From assembly GCA_029851125.1 (NCBI GenBank), contig CP100319.1, positions 263,762 to 327,761 on the forward strand: 64,000 bases of DNA. The letters run 5' to 3'. A program made the position numbers and the translations under genes. Below, one piece after another: positions 29,581 to 39,091 of the stretch (position 1 is its first letter; every line of letters starts with the position of its first letter). The notes under the pieces were generated by a model. That model was not told the origin of the DNA. It saw only the letters and a list, made by a program, of their open reading frames with translations, and made no database searches. The DNA comes from Candidatus Bostrichicola ureolyticus (GTDB taxonomy: Bacteria > Bacteroidota > Bacteroidia > Flavobacteriales > Blattabacteriaceae).

Positions 29581-30884
29581 AATATATATATTCAACTATA
29601 AAAAATATATATAATATTAGTGAATTACGTAATAGAATAGGTATAACTATAATATTATTATTAATATATCGTTTTGGGTCTTATGTTCCATTACCAGGAA
29701 TAAATCCTAATGGTTATAGTTCTTATGCTAGTTATAGTGGAATTATGCAAATATTATCTTCATTTACAGGAGGTGCTTTTAATCGTGTATCTGTTTTAGC
29801 ATTAAGTGTAATGCCTTATATATCAGCTTCTATTATTGTACAATTAATGAGTTTTGCATTTTCTTATTTTCAAAAAATACAAAAAGATGGGGAAAGTGGT
29901 AATAGAAAAATGAATTATATTATAAAATGGGTTACTATATTAGTATGTTTAATTCAAGCTCCTGCATACATAATAGCACTAACTACACATTTTATACCTT
30001 TATATACAAATGAAATTTATTTTATTTACAATAATAAATTATTATTTATAATAATATCGGTAATAATATTAACTACAGGAACTTTATTTACTGTTTGGTT
30101 AGGAGATAAAATTACTCAGAAAGGAATAGGCAATGGAATATCATTAATTATTATGACTGGTATTATATCACGTTTTCCTATTTCTGTAATTAATGAAATT
30201 AATAATAAAATGGGAATGGGAATTGGTAAGTGGAATTATGGATTAATATTTTTAGAATTTTTATTGTGGATTTTAGTTATAATTTTTTGTCTACTTGTAA
30301 TTCAAGCAGTAAGAAAAATACCAATACGATATGTAAATAGTTATTATTCTAATAATATATTTCAACATATTCCTATTAAAGTAACAACAGCTGGAGTTAT
30401 GCCTATTATATTTTCACAATCTATTATGTTATTTCCAATGACTATATCAACATATATTAAAAACGAAAAAATTAAATATATATTGGATATATTTAATAAT
30501 ATATATGGTTTTTGGTATAATTTAATATTTGTAATTATGATTATAATATTTACATTTTTTTATACTTCTCTGACTATATCTGTTAGCAAAATATCTGATG
30601 ATTTAAAACGAAATGGTGGTTATATACCTAATGTAAAACCTGGAAAAAATACAATAAATTATTTAGATAATATTATATATAAAATTACTATTCCAGGAGC
30701 TTTATTATTATCTATAATAGCAATATTACCTTCATTAGTAATTAAAATAGGTATAACCAAAAATATTGCTTTATTTTATGGAGGTACTTCATTACTTATT
30801 ATAATAGGTGTAATATTTGAAACAATTCAACAAATTAATATTTATTTATTAAATTATAAATATGATCATTTTATATATGGATAA
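29577..30884 (+). CDS. secY: Protein translocase subunit SecY
   Basis: SecY is the channel of the inner-membrane Sec translocon. The 435-residue protein has about ten hydrophobic helices, the N-terminal PLPGINPNGYSSY, the plug-region FNRVSVLALSVMPYISASI, and GIGNGISLIIMTGI. Signature loops are present and the length is normal. ATG overlaps the rplO stop. Confidence 0.97.
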   Translation: MKYIYSTIKNIYNISELRNRIGITIILLLIYRFGSYVPLPGINPNGYSSYASYSGIMQILSSFTGGAFNRVSVLALSVMPYISASIIVQLMSFAFSYFQKIQKDGESGNRKMNYIIKWVTILVCLIQAPAYIIALTTHFIPLYTNEIYFIYNNKLLFIIISVIILTTGTLFTVWLGDKITQKGIGNGISLIIMTGIISRFPISVINEINNKMGMGIGKWNYGLIFLEFLLWILVIIFCLLVIQAVRKIPIRYVNSYYSNNIFQHIPIKVTTAGVMPIIFSQSIMLFPMTISTYIKNEKIKYILDIFNNIYGFWYNLIFVIMIIIFTFFYTSLTISVSKISDDLKRNGGYIPNVKPGKNTINYLDNIIYKITIPGALLLSIIAILPSLVIKIGITKNIALFYGGTSLLIIIGVIFETIQQINIYLLNYKYDHFIYG

Positions 30885-30887
30885 TAT

Positions 30888-31148
30888 ATGGCCAAGCAAG
30901 CAAATATAGAAATTTACGGTATTATTACTGAAGCATTGCCCAATGCTACATTTCGTGTTAAATTAAATAATGGATCTTTTATCATAGCTCATATATCGGG
31001 AAAAATGAGATTGCATTATATTAAATTATTACCTGGTGATAAAATAAAATTAGAAATGTCTCCTTATGATTTGAGTAGAGCTAGAATTATATTTAGATAT
31101 AAAAATACATATGAAAGTAAGAACATCAATAAAAAAAAGAAGTGCTAA
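30888..31148 (+). CDS. infA: Translation initiation factor IF-1 with C-terminal extension
   Basis: IF-1 binds the 30S A site during initiation. Residues 1 to about 72 ([20 protein letters not shown] through [16 protein letters not shown]) are a complete IF-1 OB fold. Instead of stopping there, the frame continues for 14 lysine-rich residues to 31148, overlapping the first 38 bp of rpmJ in another frame. The extension looks like loss of the ancestral stop rather than a domain. It is tightly followed by rpmJ. Confidence 0.95.
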   Translation: MAKQANIEIYGIITEALPNATFRVKLNNGSFIIAHISGKMRLHYIKLLPGDKIKLEMSPYDLSRARIIFRYKNTYESKNINKKKKC

Positions 31149-31227
31149 TTGTAAATTAGTAAAACGTAAAGGACGTCTTTATATTATAAATAAAAAAAAT
31201 CCTAGATTAAAACAAAAACAAGGTTAA
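31111..31227 (+). CDS. rpmJ: 50S ribosomal protein L36
   Basis: This 38-residue protein is too short for a routine ORF list but clear: it starts [20 protein letters not shown] and ends NPRLKQKQG. Only one cysteine remains and the usual histidine is a leucine, so this is the zinc-free form common in Bacteroidota. The ATG at 31111 lies inside the infA extension; rpsM follows 4 bp after the stop. L36 stabilises 23S rRNA in the 50S subunit. Confidence 0.95.
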   Translation: MKVRTSIKKRSANCKLVKRKGRLYIINKKNPRLKQKQG

Positions 31228-31231
31228 AAAA

Positions 31232-31609
31232 ATGGCTAGAATATCAGGTATAGATTTACCTAAAAATAAAATAGGCATGATAGCTTTAACAGAAATTTAT
31301 GGTATAGGAAAAAGTACATCTAAAAAAATTTTAAATATAAATAACGTTGATAAAAATATTAAAGTCAAATATTGGACAGATGAACAAATTAATAATATTA
31401 GAGAATATATATCAAATACATTAAAAGTAGAGGGTGAGTTACGTTCTGAAATTCAATTAAATATCAAACGTTTGATAGATATTGGGTGTTATAGAGGTAT
31501 GCGTCATAGAATTGGATTACCTGTTAGAGGACAAAAAACAAAAAATAATTGTCGTACTAGAAAAGGTAAAAGAAAAACTGTAGCTAATAAGAAAAAAGTT
31601 ACTAAATAA
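31232..31609 (+). CDS. rpsM: 30S ribosomal protein S13
   Basis: S13 forms bridges between head of 30S and the 50S subunit. The 125 residues show [48 protein letters not shown] and a basic tail. It begins the alpha-operon part rpsM-rpsK-rpsD-rpoA-rplQ. Confidence 0.97.
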   Translation: MARISGIDLPKNKIGMIALTEIYGIGKSTSKKILNINNVDKNIKVKYWTDEQINNIREYISNTLKVEGELRSEIQLNIKRLIDIGCYRGMRHRIGLPVRGQKTKNNCRTRKGKRKTVANKKKVTK

Positions 31610-31624
31610 TAAATTTTAAAATAA

Positions 31625-32011
31625 ATGGTTAAATCTATAAAATCAAAAAAAAGAAAAGTTATAGTTGAAGCTAAAGGAGAGGCACATATAAGTTCTACGT
31701 TTAATAATATTATTATTACATTAACTAATACTAAAGGAGAAGTTATAGCTTGGTCATCAGCCGGTAAAATGGGATTTAAAGGTTCTAAAAAAAATACACC
31801 TTACGCTGCTAAAATTGCAGCAGAAGATGCTGCTAAAGCAGCATTGAATGCTGGATTAAAAAGAGTAGATGTTATTGTTAAAGGACCTGGATCTGGTAGA
31901 GATGCAGCTATACGAACATTAAATAATATGGGTCTACAAATTAATGTAATAAAAGATGTGACCCCATTACCTCATAATGGTTGTAGACCACCTAAAAGAA
32001 GAAGAGTTTAA
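31625..32011 (+). CDS. rpsK: 30S ribosomal protein S11
   Basis: S11 lies in the platform next to the E site. The 128-residue protein has [39 protein letters not shown] and [18 protein letters not shown] at its end. The rpsD start follows 1 bp after the stop. Confidence 0.97.
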   Translation: MVKSIKSKKRKVIVEAKGEAHISSTFNNIIITLTNTKGEVIAWSSAGKMGFKGSKKNTPYAAKIAAEDAAKAALNAGLKRVDVIVKGPGSGRDAAIRTLNNMGLQINVIKDVTPLPHNGCRPPKRRRV

Positions 32012-32012
32012 T

Positions 32013-32627
32013 ATGGCAAAATATATAGGACCTAAAGGGAAAATAGAACGTCGATTTGGAGAACCAATATTTGGAACTAAAATACTTAAACGTAGAAAAT
32101 ATCCACCAGGACAACATGGTAATAATCGTAGGAAAAGTAAAAAACGTTCTGAATATGCTATTCAATTATTTGAAAAGCAAAAAGCAAAATATATTTATGG
32201 TATATTAGAACGTCAATTTTTAAACTTATTTAAGCAAGCATCAAAAAAAAAGGGAATTACTGGAGAATTGCTTATTCAAATGTGTGAATCTCGTTTGGAT
32301 AATATTGTATATAGATTGAATATTGCACGTTCTAGATCTGAAGCTCGTCAAATAGTTTCCCATCGTAATATTACAGTAAATAATAAAATTATTAATATAC
32401 CTTCTTATTTATTAAAACCTGGTGATATAATAGGTATTAATAATAAAAAAAATCATACTGTAATTAAACAACAATTAATAAATAAAAAAAATAAAAAATT
32501 GTTAATAGATTGGTTAACATGGAATGATGAACAAATGATAGGAACTTTTCAAGCTATTCCTAATAGATCACAAATTCCAGAGAACATAAAAGAAAATTTA
32601 ATAGTTGAATTTTATTCTAAATTCTAA
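32013..32627 (+). CDS. rpsD: 30S ribosomal protein S4
   Basis: S4 starts 30S assembly and may regulate this operon, as in other bacteria. The 204-residue protein starts [17 protein letters not shown], has KYPPGQHG and the S4 domain [22 protein letters not shown] in shorter pieces. The ATG at 32013 fits the conserved start; an earlier in-frame start at 31977 would overlap rpsK. Confidence 0.97.
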   Translation: MAKYIGPKGKIERRFGEPIFGTKILKRRKYPPGQHGNNRRKSKKRSEYAIQLFEKQKAKYIYGILERQFLNLFKQASKKKGITGELLIQMCESRLDNIVYRLNIARSRSEARQIVSHRNITVNNKIINIPSYLLKPGDIIGINNKKNHTVIKQQLINKKNKKLLIDWLTWNDEQMIGTFQAIPNRSQIPENIKENLIVEFYSKF

Positions 32628-32631
32628 AAAC

Positions 32632-33618
32632 ATGGAAAATTTTGTAAAACCTGAAAAATATATAATGTTGGAGTCAACAAATTTCAATGGAATTTTTCAA
32701 TTTAAACCTTTAGAACCTGGTTTTGGTTGTACTATAGGTAACGCTATGAGACGTGTTTTATTATCTTCTTTAGAAGGTTTTGCTATAACTTATATTAAAA
32801 TTATAGGTATAACGCATGAATTTAGTCCTATAAAAGGAGTAGTAGAAGATGTAACTGAAATTATTCTTAATCTTAAACAGGTTAGATTTAAAAAAGAAAT
32901 AGAAGAAATAGATAAAGAAATTGTTACAGCGTCTATAACAGATAAAGAACAAATTATAGCTGGAGATTTTAATAAATTTATTACAGGATTTAAAGTAATT
33001 AATACAAATTTAGTTATTTGTAATAAGGATAAATCAGTTCCCTTTAATATAACCTTTTGTATTGAAAAGGGTATAGGATATGTACCAGCTAATAGGAGTC
33101 AAGATATAGGTACTATAGCTATAGATGCAATATATACCCCTATAATAAACGTAAAATATACAATTGAAAATTGTAGAGTTGGACAAAAAACTGACTTTGA
33201 AAATCTTTTATTATATATTCAAACAGATGGTTCAATTTATCCAAAAGATGCTTTAAATAAAGCTTCAAAAATATTAATAGATCATTTTTTACTTTTATCT
33301 AATGATAATAATTTTTCAAAATTAAAATCTGAAAATAATGAGGTTAAACCACATAATGTTGATAATGTTGATAATGAATTTATACGTATTAAAAAATTGT
33401 TAAAGTCAAAATTGACTGATACAGATAAGCTATCTAGACGTACATTAAATTGTTTACATTCAGCTGAAATAGAAACTTGGGCTGATGTAGTATCTCATGA
33501 TAAAAATTATATTTTAAGAGTAAGAAATTTTGGAAAAAAATGTTTATCTGAATTGGAAGAAGAAATGAATAATAATGAATTGTATTTTGGAATGGATATA
33601 TCAAAATATGAACTATAA
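32632..33618 (+). CDS. rpoA: RNA polymerase alpha subunit
   Basis: RpoA dimerises to nucleate RNA polymerase. The 328 residues contain the N-terminal assembly domain (FKPLEPGFGCTIGNAMRRVLLSS) and the C-terminal domain with LSRRTLNCLHSAEIETWADV and VRNFGKKCLSELEEE. The ATG at 32632 matches the family start (MENFVKPEKYIMLE); an upstream in-frame codon at 32605 overlaps rpsD. The stop shares TAATG with rplQ. Confidence 0.97.
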   Translation: MENFVKPEKYIMLESTNFNGIFQFKPLEPGFGCTIGNAMRRVLLSSLEGFAITYIKIIGITHEFSPIKGVVEDVTEIILNLKQVRFKKEIEEIDKEIVTASITDKEQIIAGDFNKFITGFKVINTNLVICNKDKSVPFNITFCIEKGIGYVPANRSQDIGTIAIDAIYTPIINVKYTIENCRVGQKTDFENLLLYIQTDGSIYPKDALNKASKILIDHFLLLSNDNNFSKLKSENNEVKPHNVDNVDNEFIRIKKLLKSKLTDTDKLSRRTLNCLHSAEIETWADVVSHDKNYILRVRNFGKKCLSELEEEMNNNELYFGMDISKYEL

Positions 33619-33998
33619 TGAGACACGGAAAAAAAATAAATCATTTAGGTATGAAATCTGCTCATCGCAGACTTATGCTTTCAAATATGGCTATATCGCT
33701 TTTAAAATATAAAAGGATTAATACTACTTTATCTAAAGCCAAAGCATTAAAAAAATATATAGAACCCATTATAACTAAAAGCAAAAAAAATGATCTTAAT
33801 ACAAGACGCATAATTTTTAAACAATTGCAAAATAAAAAAATTATTTCAGAATTGTTTGAAGTAATTTCTAATAAAGTAAAAAATCGTTTAGGTGGATATA
33901 TCAGAATAATAAAAACTGTATATCGTTCAGGAGATGGAGCAGATATGGCTATGATTGAATTAGTTGATTTTAATAAAACATATAATAAAAAAGAATAG
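33618..33998 (+). CDS. rplQ: 50S ribosomal protein L17
   Basis: L17 lies at the bottom of the 50S subunit near the tunnel exit. The 126-residue protein begins MRHGKKINHLGMKSAHRRLML and has INTTLSKAKALKKYIEP and RLGGYIRIIKTVYRSGDGADMA in shorter pieces. It ends the superoperon; its stop codon overlaps the end of the opposite-strand SRP RNA gene. Confidence 0.97.
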   Translation: MRHGKKINHLGMKSAHRRLMLSNMAISLLKYKRINTTLSKAKALKKYIEPIITKSKKNDLNTRRIIFKQLQNKKIISELFEVISNKVKNRLGGYIRIIKTVYRSGDGADMAMIELVDFNKTYNKKE

Positions 33999-34095
33999 GC
34001 AAGTAATATGCTACACATCGCTAAACTACCTTACCTTTGCTGTGTTCCCACCCTGGAGGGATTTAGTAGTAGCTGATTGTGCAAAACTTGCCTAT
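33995..34095 (-). ncRNA. ffs: Small (4.5S-type) signal recognition particle RNA
   Basis: Read on the minus strand, about 100 nt close with the terminal stem ATAGGCAAGT/ACTTGCCTAT. The inner part contains the SRP domain IV core: CCCTCCAGGGTGGGAACACAGC followed by AAAGGTAAGG. The GGAA tetraloop and the internal AGCA/ACAGC loop bind Ffh (47043-48359). GC content is clearly above the surroundings. Exact ends are uncertain by a few bases; the gene is convergent with rplQ and overlaps its stop codon. Confidence 0.88.
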
Positions 34096-34163
34096 CCTTA
34101 AATACATACATATATATATACATAATATATATATATACATAATATATAAAATTTTTATTAATA

Positions 34164-35090
34164 ATGAAAATTACAATAATAGGAGCAGGTAATGTAGGAG
34201 CTACATGTGCTGATATTTTATTTAAAAAAAATGTTGTAAAAGAAATAATTTTATTAGATGTCAAAAAAAATCTTTCTGAAGGAAAGGCTCTAGATATTTC
34301 GCAAACTGCTACTCTAAATGGATCTTCAAGTAATATTATTGGCGTAACTAATGATTACTCTAAAACAGCCAATTCTAAAGTAATAGTAATTACTTCAGGA
34401 ATTACTAGAAAATCTGGTATGAGTAGAGATGATTTAATCAATATAAATGCTAGTATTGTAAAATCAGTAATTGAAAAATCTATAGAATATTCTCCTGAAA
34501 CAATATTTATTGTTGTATCTAATCCGATTGATGTTATGACATATGTTGCTTTTATTTCATCTAAAATAAATAATGCTTATCGTGTATTCGGAATGTCTGG
34601 AATTTTAGATAAAGCTCGTTATTGTACTTTGTTAGCTAAGGAATTAAATTGTTATCCTAAAGATATTCAAACTTTATTAATTGGAAGTCATGGAGATACT
34701 ATGGTACCTTTACCTCGTTATACTACTGTATCTGGTATTCCAATAATAGAATTAATTGATCAATCAAGGATTGATTCTATTATAGAACGTACTAAAAAAG
34801 GTGGTATAGAAATTGTTAACATGTTAGGTACTTCTGCTTGGTATGCTCCAGGTGCTTCTGTTGCTCAAATGGTAGAATCAATAATTAAAGATTCTAAACG
34901 TATATTTCCTTGTTGTGCTTGGTTACAAGGAGAATATGGTTTAAAAAATATATATTTAGGTGTTCCTGTAATTTTAGGAAAAAATGGTATAGATAAAATT
35001 TTAGAACTAAAATTAAATGATGAAGAAATGAATTTATTGAATAAATCAGCAAAACATATAAAAAATATGATAAAAGTAATAGATTTATAA
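34164..35090 (+). CDS. mdh: Malate dehydrogenase (LDH-like type)
   Basis: Mdh interconverts malate and oxaloacetate with NAD in the TCA cycle. The 308-residue protein has the NAD-binding GAGNVGATCADIL, the substrate loop GITRKSGMSRDDL with arginines in place of the lactate dehydrogenase glutamine, NPIDVMTYV and the catalytic histidine in LIGSHGDTM. With sucC and sucD it shows a retained part of the TCA cycle. It precedes pdhA by 14 bp. Confidence 0.96.
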   Translation: MKITIIGAGNVGATCADILFKKNVVKEIILLDVKKNLSEGKALDISQTATLNGSSSNIIGVTNDYSKTANSKVIVITSGITRKSGMSRDDLININASIVKSVIEKSIEYSPETIFIVVSNPIDVMTYVAFISSKINNAYRVFGMSGILDKARYCTLLAKELNCYPKDIQTLLIGSHGDTMVPLPRYTTVSGIPIIELIDQSRIDSIIERTKKGGIEIVNMLGTSAWYAPGASVAQMVESIIKDSKRIFPCCAWLQGEYGLKNIYLGVPVILGKNGIDKILELKLNDEEMNLLNKSAKHIKNMIKVIDL

Positions 35091-35104
35091 TATATTTATT
35101 AATC

Positions 35105-36106
35105 ATGAAAAATATTACCTATGAAACTTATCTCAAATGGTTTAAGGATATGTATTTATGGAGACGATTTGAAGATAAATGTCGTTATTTATATTTTAAA
35201 CAAAAAATTAGAGGATTTTTACATCTATATAATGGACAAGAAGCTATTCCCGCAGGAATTACTCACGCAATGGATCTTAACAAAGATATAGTCATTACAG
35301 CTTATAGGTGTCATATACTGGCAATAGCTATGGGGGTTGATCCTAAAATGGTAATGGCAGAACTTTTTGGAAAAATTACTGGTACTTCTAAGGGACTGGG
35401 TGGATCAATGCATATTTTTAGTAAAAAAAATCGTTTTTATGGAGGTTATGGGATTGTAGGATCACAGATACCTATAGGAGCAGGTATAGCATTTGCAGAT
35501 AAATATTTTGGTCGTAATTCTGTAACGTTAACTTTTATGGGAGATGGAGCCGTTAATCAAGGATCTTTACATGAAACTTTTAATATGGCTATGATTTGGA
35601 AACTACCAGTTATATTTATATGTGAAAATAATAAATATGCAATGGGGACTTCATTTAAAAGAAGTACATACATAAAAGATATTTATAAAATTGGTTCAGC
35701 ATATAATATGCCATCTATAGAAGTAGATGGTATGGATCCTAACAAAATAGCATACGCTACTTATGAAGCTATTGAAAATGCTAGAAAAGGATGTGGGCCA
35801 ACATTTTTAGAAATGCGTACTTATAGATATAGAGGACATTCAGTTTCTGATGCATCAACTTACAGAACTAAAGAGGAAGTACTTAAATACAAAAAAAAAG
35901 ATCCTATTTTAAAAATAAAAAATATGATCATAACTAATAAGTGGTATACAGAAAAAGATATTAAAGAGATTGAATCTAATATTAATAAAAAAATTGATGA
36001 ATGTGTTAATTTTGCTGAAAAATCTGATTTTCCTTATATTGAGACAATGTATAATACAGTTTATTATCAAAAGGATTATCCTTTTGTAGATAAAATAATA
36101 ACATAA
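35105..36106 (+). CDS. pdhA: Pyruvate dehydrogenase E1 alpha subunit
   Basis: The E1 alpha subunit binds thiamine diphosphate with an E1 beta partner and decarboxylates pyruvate. The 333-residue protein shows GDGAVNQGSLHE around residue 150 and ENNKYAMG about 28 residues later, the thiamine diphosphate motif, plus the phospho-loop-like RYRGHSVSDASTYRTKEE. The E1 beta gene is not in the window. pdhC follows after 9 bp. Confidence 0.95.
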   Translation: MKNITYETYLKWFKDMYLWRRFEDKCRYLYFKQKIRGFLHLYNGQEAIPAGITHAMDLNKDIVITAYRCHILAIAMGVDPKMVMAELFGKITGTSKGLGGSMHIFSKKNRFYGGYGIVGSQIPIGAGIAFADKYFGRNSVTLTFMGDGAVNQGSLHETFNMAMIWKLPVIFICENNKYAMGTSFKRSTYIKDIYKIGSAYNMPSIEVDGMDPNKIAYATYEAIENARKGCGPTFLEMRTYRYRGHSVSDASTYRTKEEVLKYKKKDPILKIKNMIITNKWYTEKDIKEIESNINKKIDECVNFAEKSDFPYIETMYNTVYYQKDYPFVDKIIT

Positions 36107-36115
36107 AAAAAATAT

Positions 36116-37273
36116 ATGGCAGAAGTAGTATCAATGCCCCGTTTAAGTGACACTATGAATGAGGGTAAAGTAATTAAATGGTATAAAAAAGTAGGTGATA
36201 AAGTTTTCGAAGGTGATATTTTAGCTGAAATAGAAACTGATAAAGCTATTCAAGATTTTGAAATTGACATTAATGGCATATTGCTTTATATTGGGGTCCC
36301 TGAAGGACAAAGTGCTAAAGTTAATGATATATTAGCTATAATTGGAGAATCTAATGAAAACATAAGTTCATTAATTTCACCAAAGGAAGACATAAAGGAA
36401 GACATAAAGGAAGACATAAAGGAAGACATAAAGGAAACTAAAGATAAAATTTTAGCTTCACCATTAGCTAAAAAACTAGCTATAGAAAAAAATATATATT
36501 TACAGGATATTGTAGGAAGTGGTTTTAATAATCGTATTGTTAAACGTGATGTGGAAAAATATTTACGTGAAAAACAACGTATAGAACAACTAGATAATAT
36601 TGTTACGCATTCTTCAATGCGTAAGATTATTGCCAAACGTTTAACTGAATCTAAATTTACTGCTCCTCATTATTATTTAATAAGGGAAATTAATATGGAT
36701 AATCTTATTCAATTAAGACTTGATATTAACAATAAACTTGATGAGGATAAAAAAATATCTATAAATGATATCATTATTAAAGCTTCTGCTATTGCATTAC
36801 GTGAAAATCCAAAAATTAATTCTTCATGGACAGATTCTTCAATAATTTATCATTCTGATGTTAATATAGGTGTAGCGGTGGCAATAAAAGATGGTTTAGT
36901 AGTTCCTGTTATTTCAAAAGTTGATCAAAAATCATTGCTTCAAATATCTTTTGAAATAAAAGATAAAGTTAATCGTGCTAAAGCCAATAAAATATATTCT
37001 AATGAAATATGTGGTAGTACATTTACTGTTTCTAATTTGGGAATGTTTGGAATAGAATTTTTTACTTCTATTATAAATCAACCTAATTCTTGTATTTTTT
37101 CTATAGGTTCTATTTTAGAAAAACCTATTGTTAAAGAAGGAAATATCGTAATAGGTAAAACAATAAAAGTCACTCTTGCTTGTGATCATCGTATTGTAGA
37201 TGGTATTATAGGTAGTGCTTTTTTACAAACTTTTAAAGATATAATTGAAAATCCTATACTTATTTTAATATAA
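36116..37273 (+). CDS. pdhC: Pyruvate dehydrogenase E2, dihydrolipoamide acetyltransferase
   Basis: E2 forms the core of the pyruvate dehydrogenase complex. The 385-residue protein has one N-terminal lipoyl domain with the lysine in EIETDKAIQDFE (about residue 43), an acidic/lysine linker with KEDI repeats (about residues 90-108), the E1/E3-binding domain (SPLAKKLAIEKNI through VKRDVEKYL) and the catalytic domain ending with the HRIVDG active site. The lipoyl group is supplied by LipA (56301-57155). One lipoyl domain is common in this group. Confidence 0.96.
   Translation: MAEVVSMPRLSDTMNEGKVIKWYKKVGDKVFEGDILAEIETDKAIQDFEIDINGILLYIGVPEGQSAKVNDILAIIGESNENISSLISPKEDIKEDIKEDIKEDIKETKDKILASPLAKKLAIEKNIYLQDIVGSGFNNRIVKRDVEKYLREKQRIEQLDNIVTHSSMRKIIAKRLTESKFTAPHYYLIREINMDNLIQLRLDINNKLDEDKKISINDIIIKASAIALRENPKINSSWTDSSIIYHSDVNIGVAVAIKDGLVVPVISKVDQKSLLQISFEIKDKVNRAKANKIYSNEICGSTFTVSNLGMFGIEFFTSIINQPNSCIFSIGSILEKPIVKEGNIVIGKTIKVTLACDHRIVDGIIGSAFLQTFKDIIENPILILI
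36383..36437 (+). repeat. 12-bp tandem repeat in pdhC linker
   Basis: Four exact copies of AAGGAAGACATA (36383-36430) and part of a fifth encode repeated KEDI units in the flexible linker between the lipoyl and the subunit-binding domain. The unit keeps the frame. Confidence 0.95.
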
Positions 37274-39046
37274 TTATAGTAATTTATTTTTTCGTAAAAG
37301 TTTGTTGTAAGTGCCTTCTTCTATAATATTACCTTTATCTAATACAATAATGTTATCGGCATTTTTAACGGTAGAAATTCTATTAGCAATAATTAATGAA
37401 GTACGATTTTTCATAATGTTTAGTACTGCTTTTTCTGATTCAGTATCTAATGAAGATGTAGCTTCATCTAAAATAATAATTTTAGGATTTTTTAGTATAA
37501 CTCTAGCAATATTAATTCTTTGTTTTTGTCCTTTAGATAATTGAATTCCACAATCTCCTATTAAAGTGTTATATCCTTGATTAAGAGATTGGATAAAATC
37601 ATGAGCATTAGCTATTTTAGCAGCGTTAATTACAGAATTAAAAGATACATTTTCATTACCTATAGCGATATTATTAAAAACAGAATCATTAAATATGACT
37701 GATTCTTCTAGAACTATTCCAAATAGATTTCTATAATCTTTTATATTTATGTCTTTTATATTGATACCATCGATTAGAATTTGACCTGAAGTAACATTAT
37801 AAAAACGTGCCAATAAATTAACTATAGTAGATTTACCACTTCCAGAACGTCCAACTAATGCAATAGTTTTTCCTTTTTTCAATTTAAAGTTAATATTCTT
37901 AATTAATAAGGTATCGTTATATCCAAAATATACATTTTTAAATACTATTTCATTTTTAAAATTTTCTATTCTATACATAGAATAATACTCACTAGCATTT
38001 GAGTTTAATATTTCAAATATACGTTCTACTGAAGCTTTTCCTTTATGTATATTTGAAGCAAAATTTACAATATTTTTAGCTGGATTAATTATTTGATAAA
38101 ATAAACCAATAAAAGGAAATAAAATTTCAGTTGAAATCTCTTTTCTTTCTATAAGAATTCCACCATACAAAATTATTAATATCATTATAATTGAAGATAA
38201 AAATTCACTTATTGGAGAAGCTAATTCTTTTTTTATATTTACACGTGAGGAAAATTTTTTCTGTAAAAGTGATATATTTTCAAATATATTTTGCATTTTA
38301 TTTTCTGCATTAAAAATTTTAATAATTTTTATAGCATTAATAGTTTCTTCAGTAACTGAAAAAAGTTTTCCTAATTCATATTGAGATTTATAAGAATCTG
38401 TTTGTAGATTTTTTCCAATCAAATATATAACAGTTACCATTAATGGTAATATCATTATTGCAAAAATTGTAAGTTTATGATTCATGAAGAATAGAGCAAT
38501 AAAATGAAAAGATAACATTATAGGCAAACTTATAATATTTGCTAATGGAATAATTATAGTGTGTTCTATTTCAATAACATCGTTAAATATTCTTGACATT
38601 ATATCTCCTTTTTTTTTAGAATAAAGAAAAAAAATTGGTAAGTATAATATTTTTTTATATAAATCGTTTCGAATATCACAGACCATAGAATTTTTGATAA
38701 TAATCATGTAATATTCATATATATAATGAAATATATTTCTAATAAAAAAAAGAAAAATAGTTAATCCACAAAATATTGCTAATGTATATGATTTACCAAA
38801 TTCTTGATACAGAATAAGAATATTCTTTTTAAAAAAGAATTTGATTATATCAAATATATTACGATTATTATGAATAGATATAGCAGTATTTTGTGAATTG
38901 GGTTCAAGTAATATACTTAAAACAGGAGTAATAGATATTATAGATATAACTGACAGCAAAGAATAAAGTGCATGAAATATTATATTTAATAAATAATAAT
39001 ATTTATAATATATTAAATAATGTAATATTATTTTCAAATGTTCCAT
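37274..39046 (-). CDS. ABC transporter, fused membrane and ATPase domains (MsbA-like)
   Basis: The 590-residue half-transporter has about six membrane helices in the first 330 residues and one ATPase domain: Walker A GRSGSGKST near residue 400, signature LSKGQKQR near 505 and Walker B IIILDEATSSLD near 525. The family includes MsbA lipid flippases and peptide/drug exporters. The stop lies immediately beyond convergent pdhC. The substrate cannot be read from sequence; a phospholipid or lipid A precursor exporter is a guess. Confidence 0.88.
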   Translation of the reverse strand: MEHLKIILHYLIYYKYYYLLNIIFHALYSLLSVISIISITPVLSILLEPNSQNTAISIHNNRNIFDIIKFFFKKNILILYQEFGKSYTLAIFCGLTIFLFFIRNIFHYIYEYYMIIIKNSMVCDIRNDLYKKILYLPIFFLYSKKKGDIMSRIFNDVIEIEHTIIIPLANIISLPIMLSFHFIALFFMNHKLTIFAIMILPLMVTVIYLIGKNLQTDSYKSQYELGKLFSVTEETINAIKIIKIFNAENKMQNIFENISLLQKKFSSRVNIKKELASPISEFLSSIIMILIILYGGILIERKEISTEILFPFIGLFYQIINPAKNIVNFASNIHKGKASVERIFEILNSNASEYYSMYRIENFKNEIVFKNVYFGYNDTLLIKNINFKLKKGKTIALVGRSGSGKSTIVNLLARFYNVTSGQILIDGINIKDINIKDYRNLFGIVLEESVIFNDSVFNNIAIGNENVSFNSVINAAKIANAHDFIQSLNQGYNTLIGDCGIQLSKGQKQRINIARVILKNPKIIILDEATSSLDTESEKAVLNIMKNRTSLIIANRISTVKNADNIIVLDKGNIIEEGTYNKLLRKNKLL

Positions 39047-39091
39047 TTAATTAAATTCTATCAAAGGTAAAAATCAATAATATAATATAAA

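Noticed and set aside
34031-34264. Minus-strand ORF of 77 codons
   Set aside because: It overlaps the SRP RNA gene and the mdh start; its sequence is the translated RNA plus reverse mdh and matches no protein pattern.
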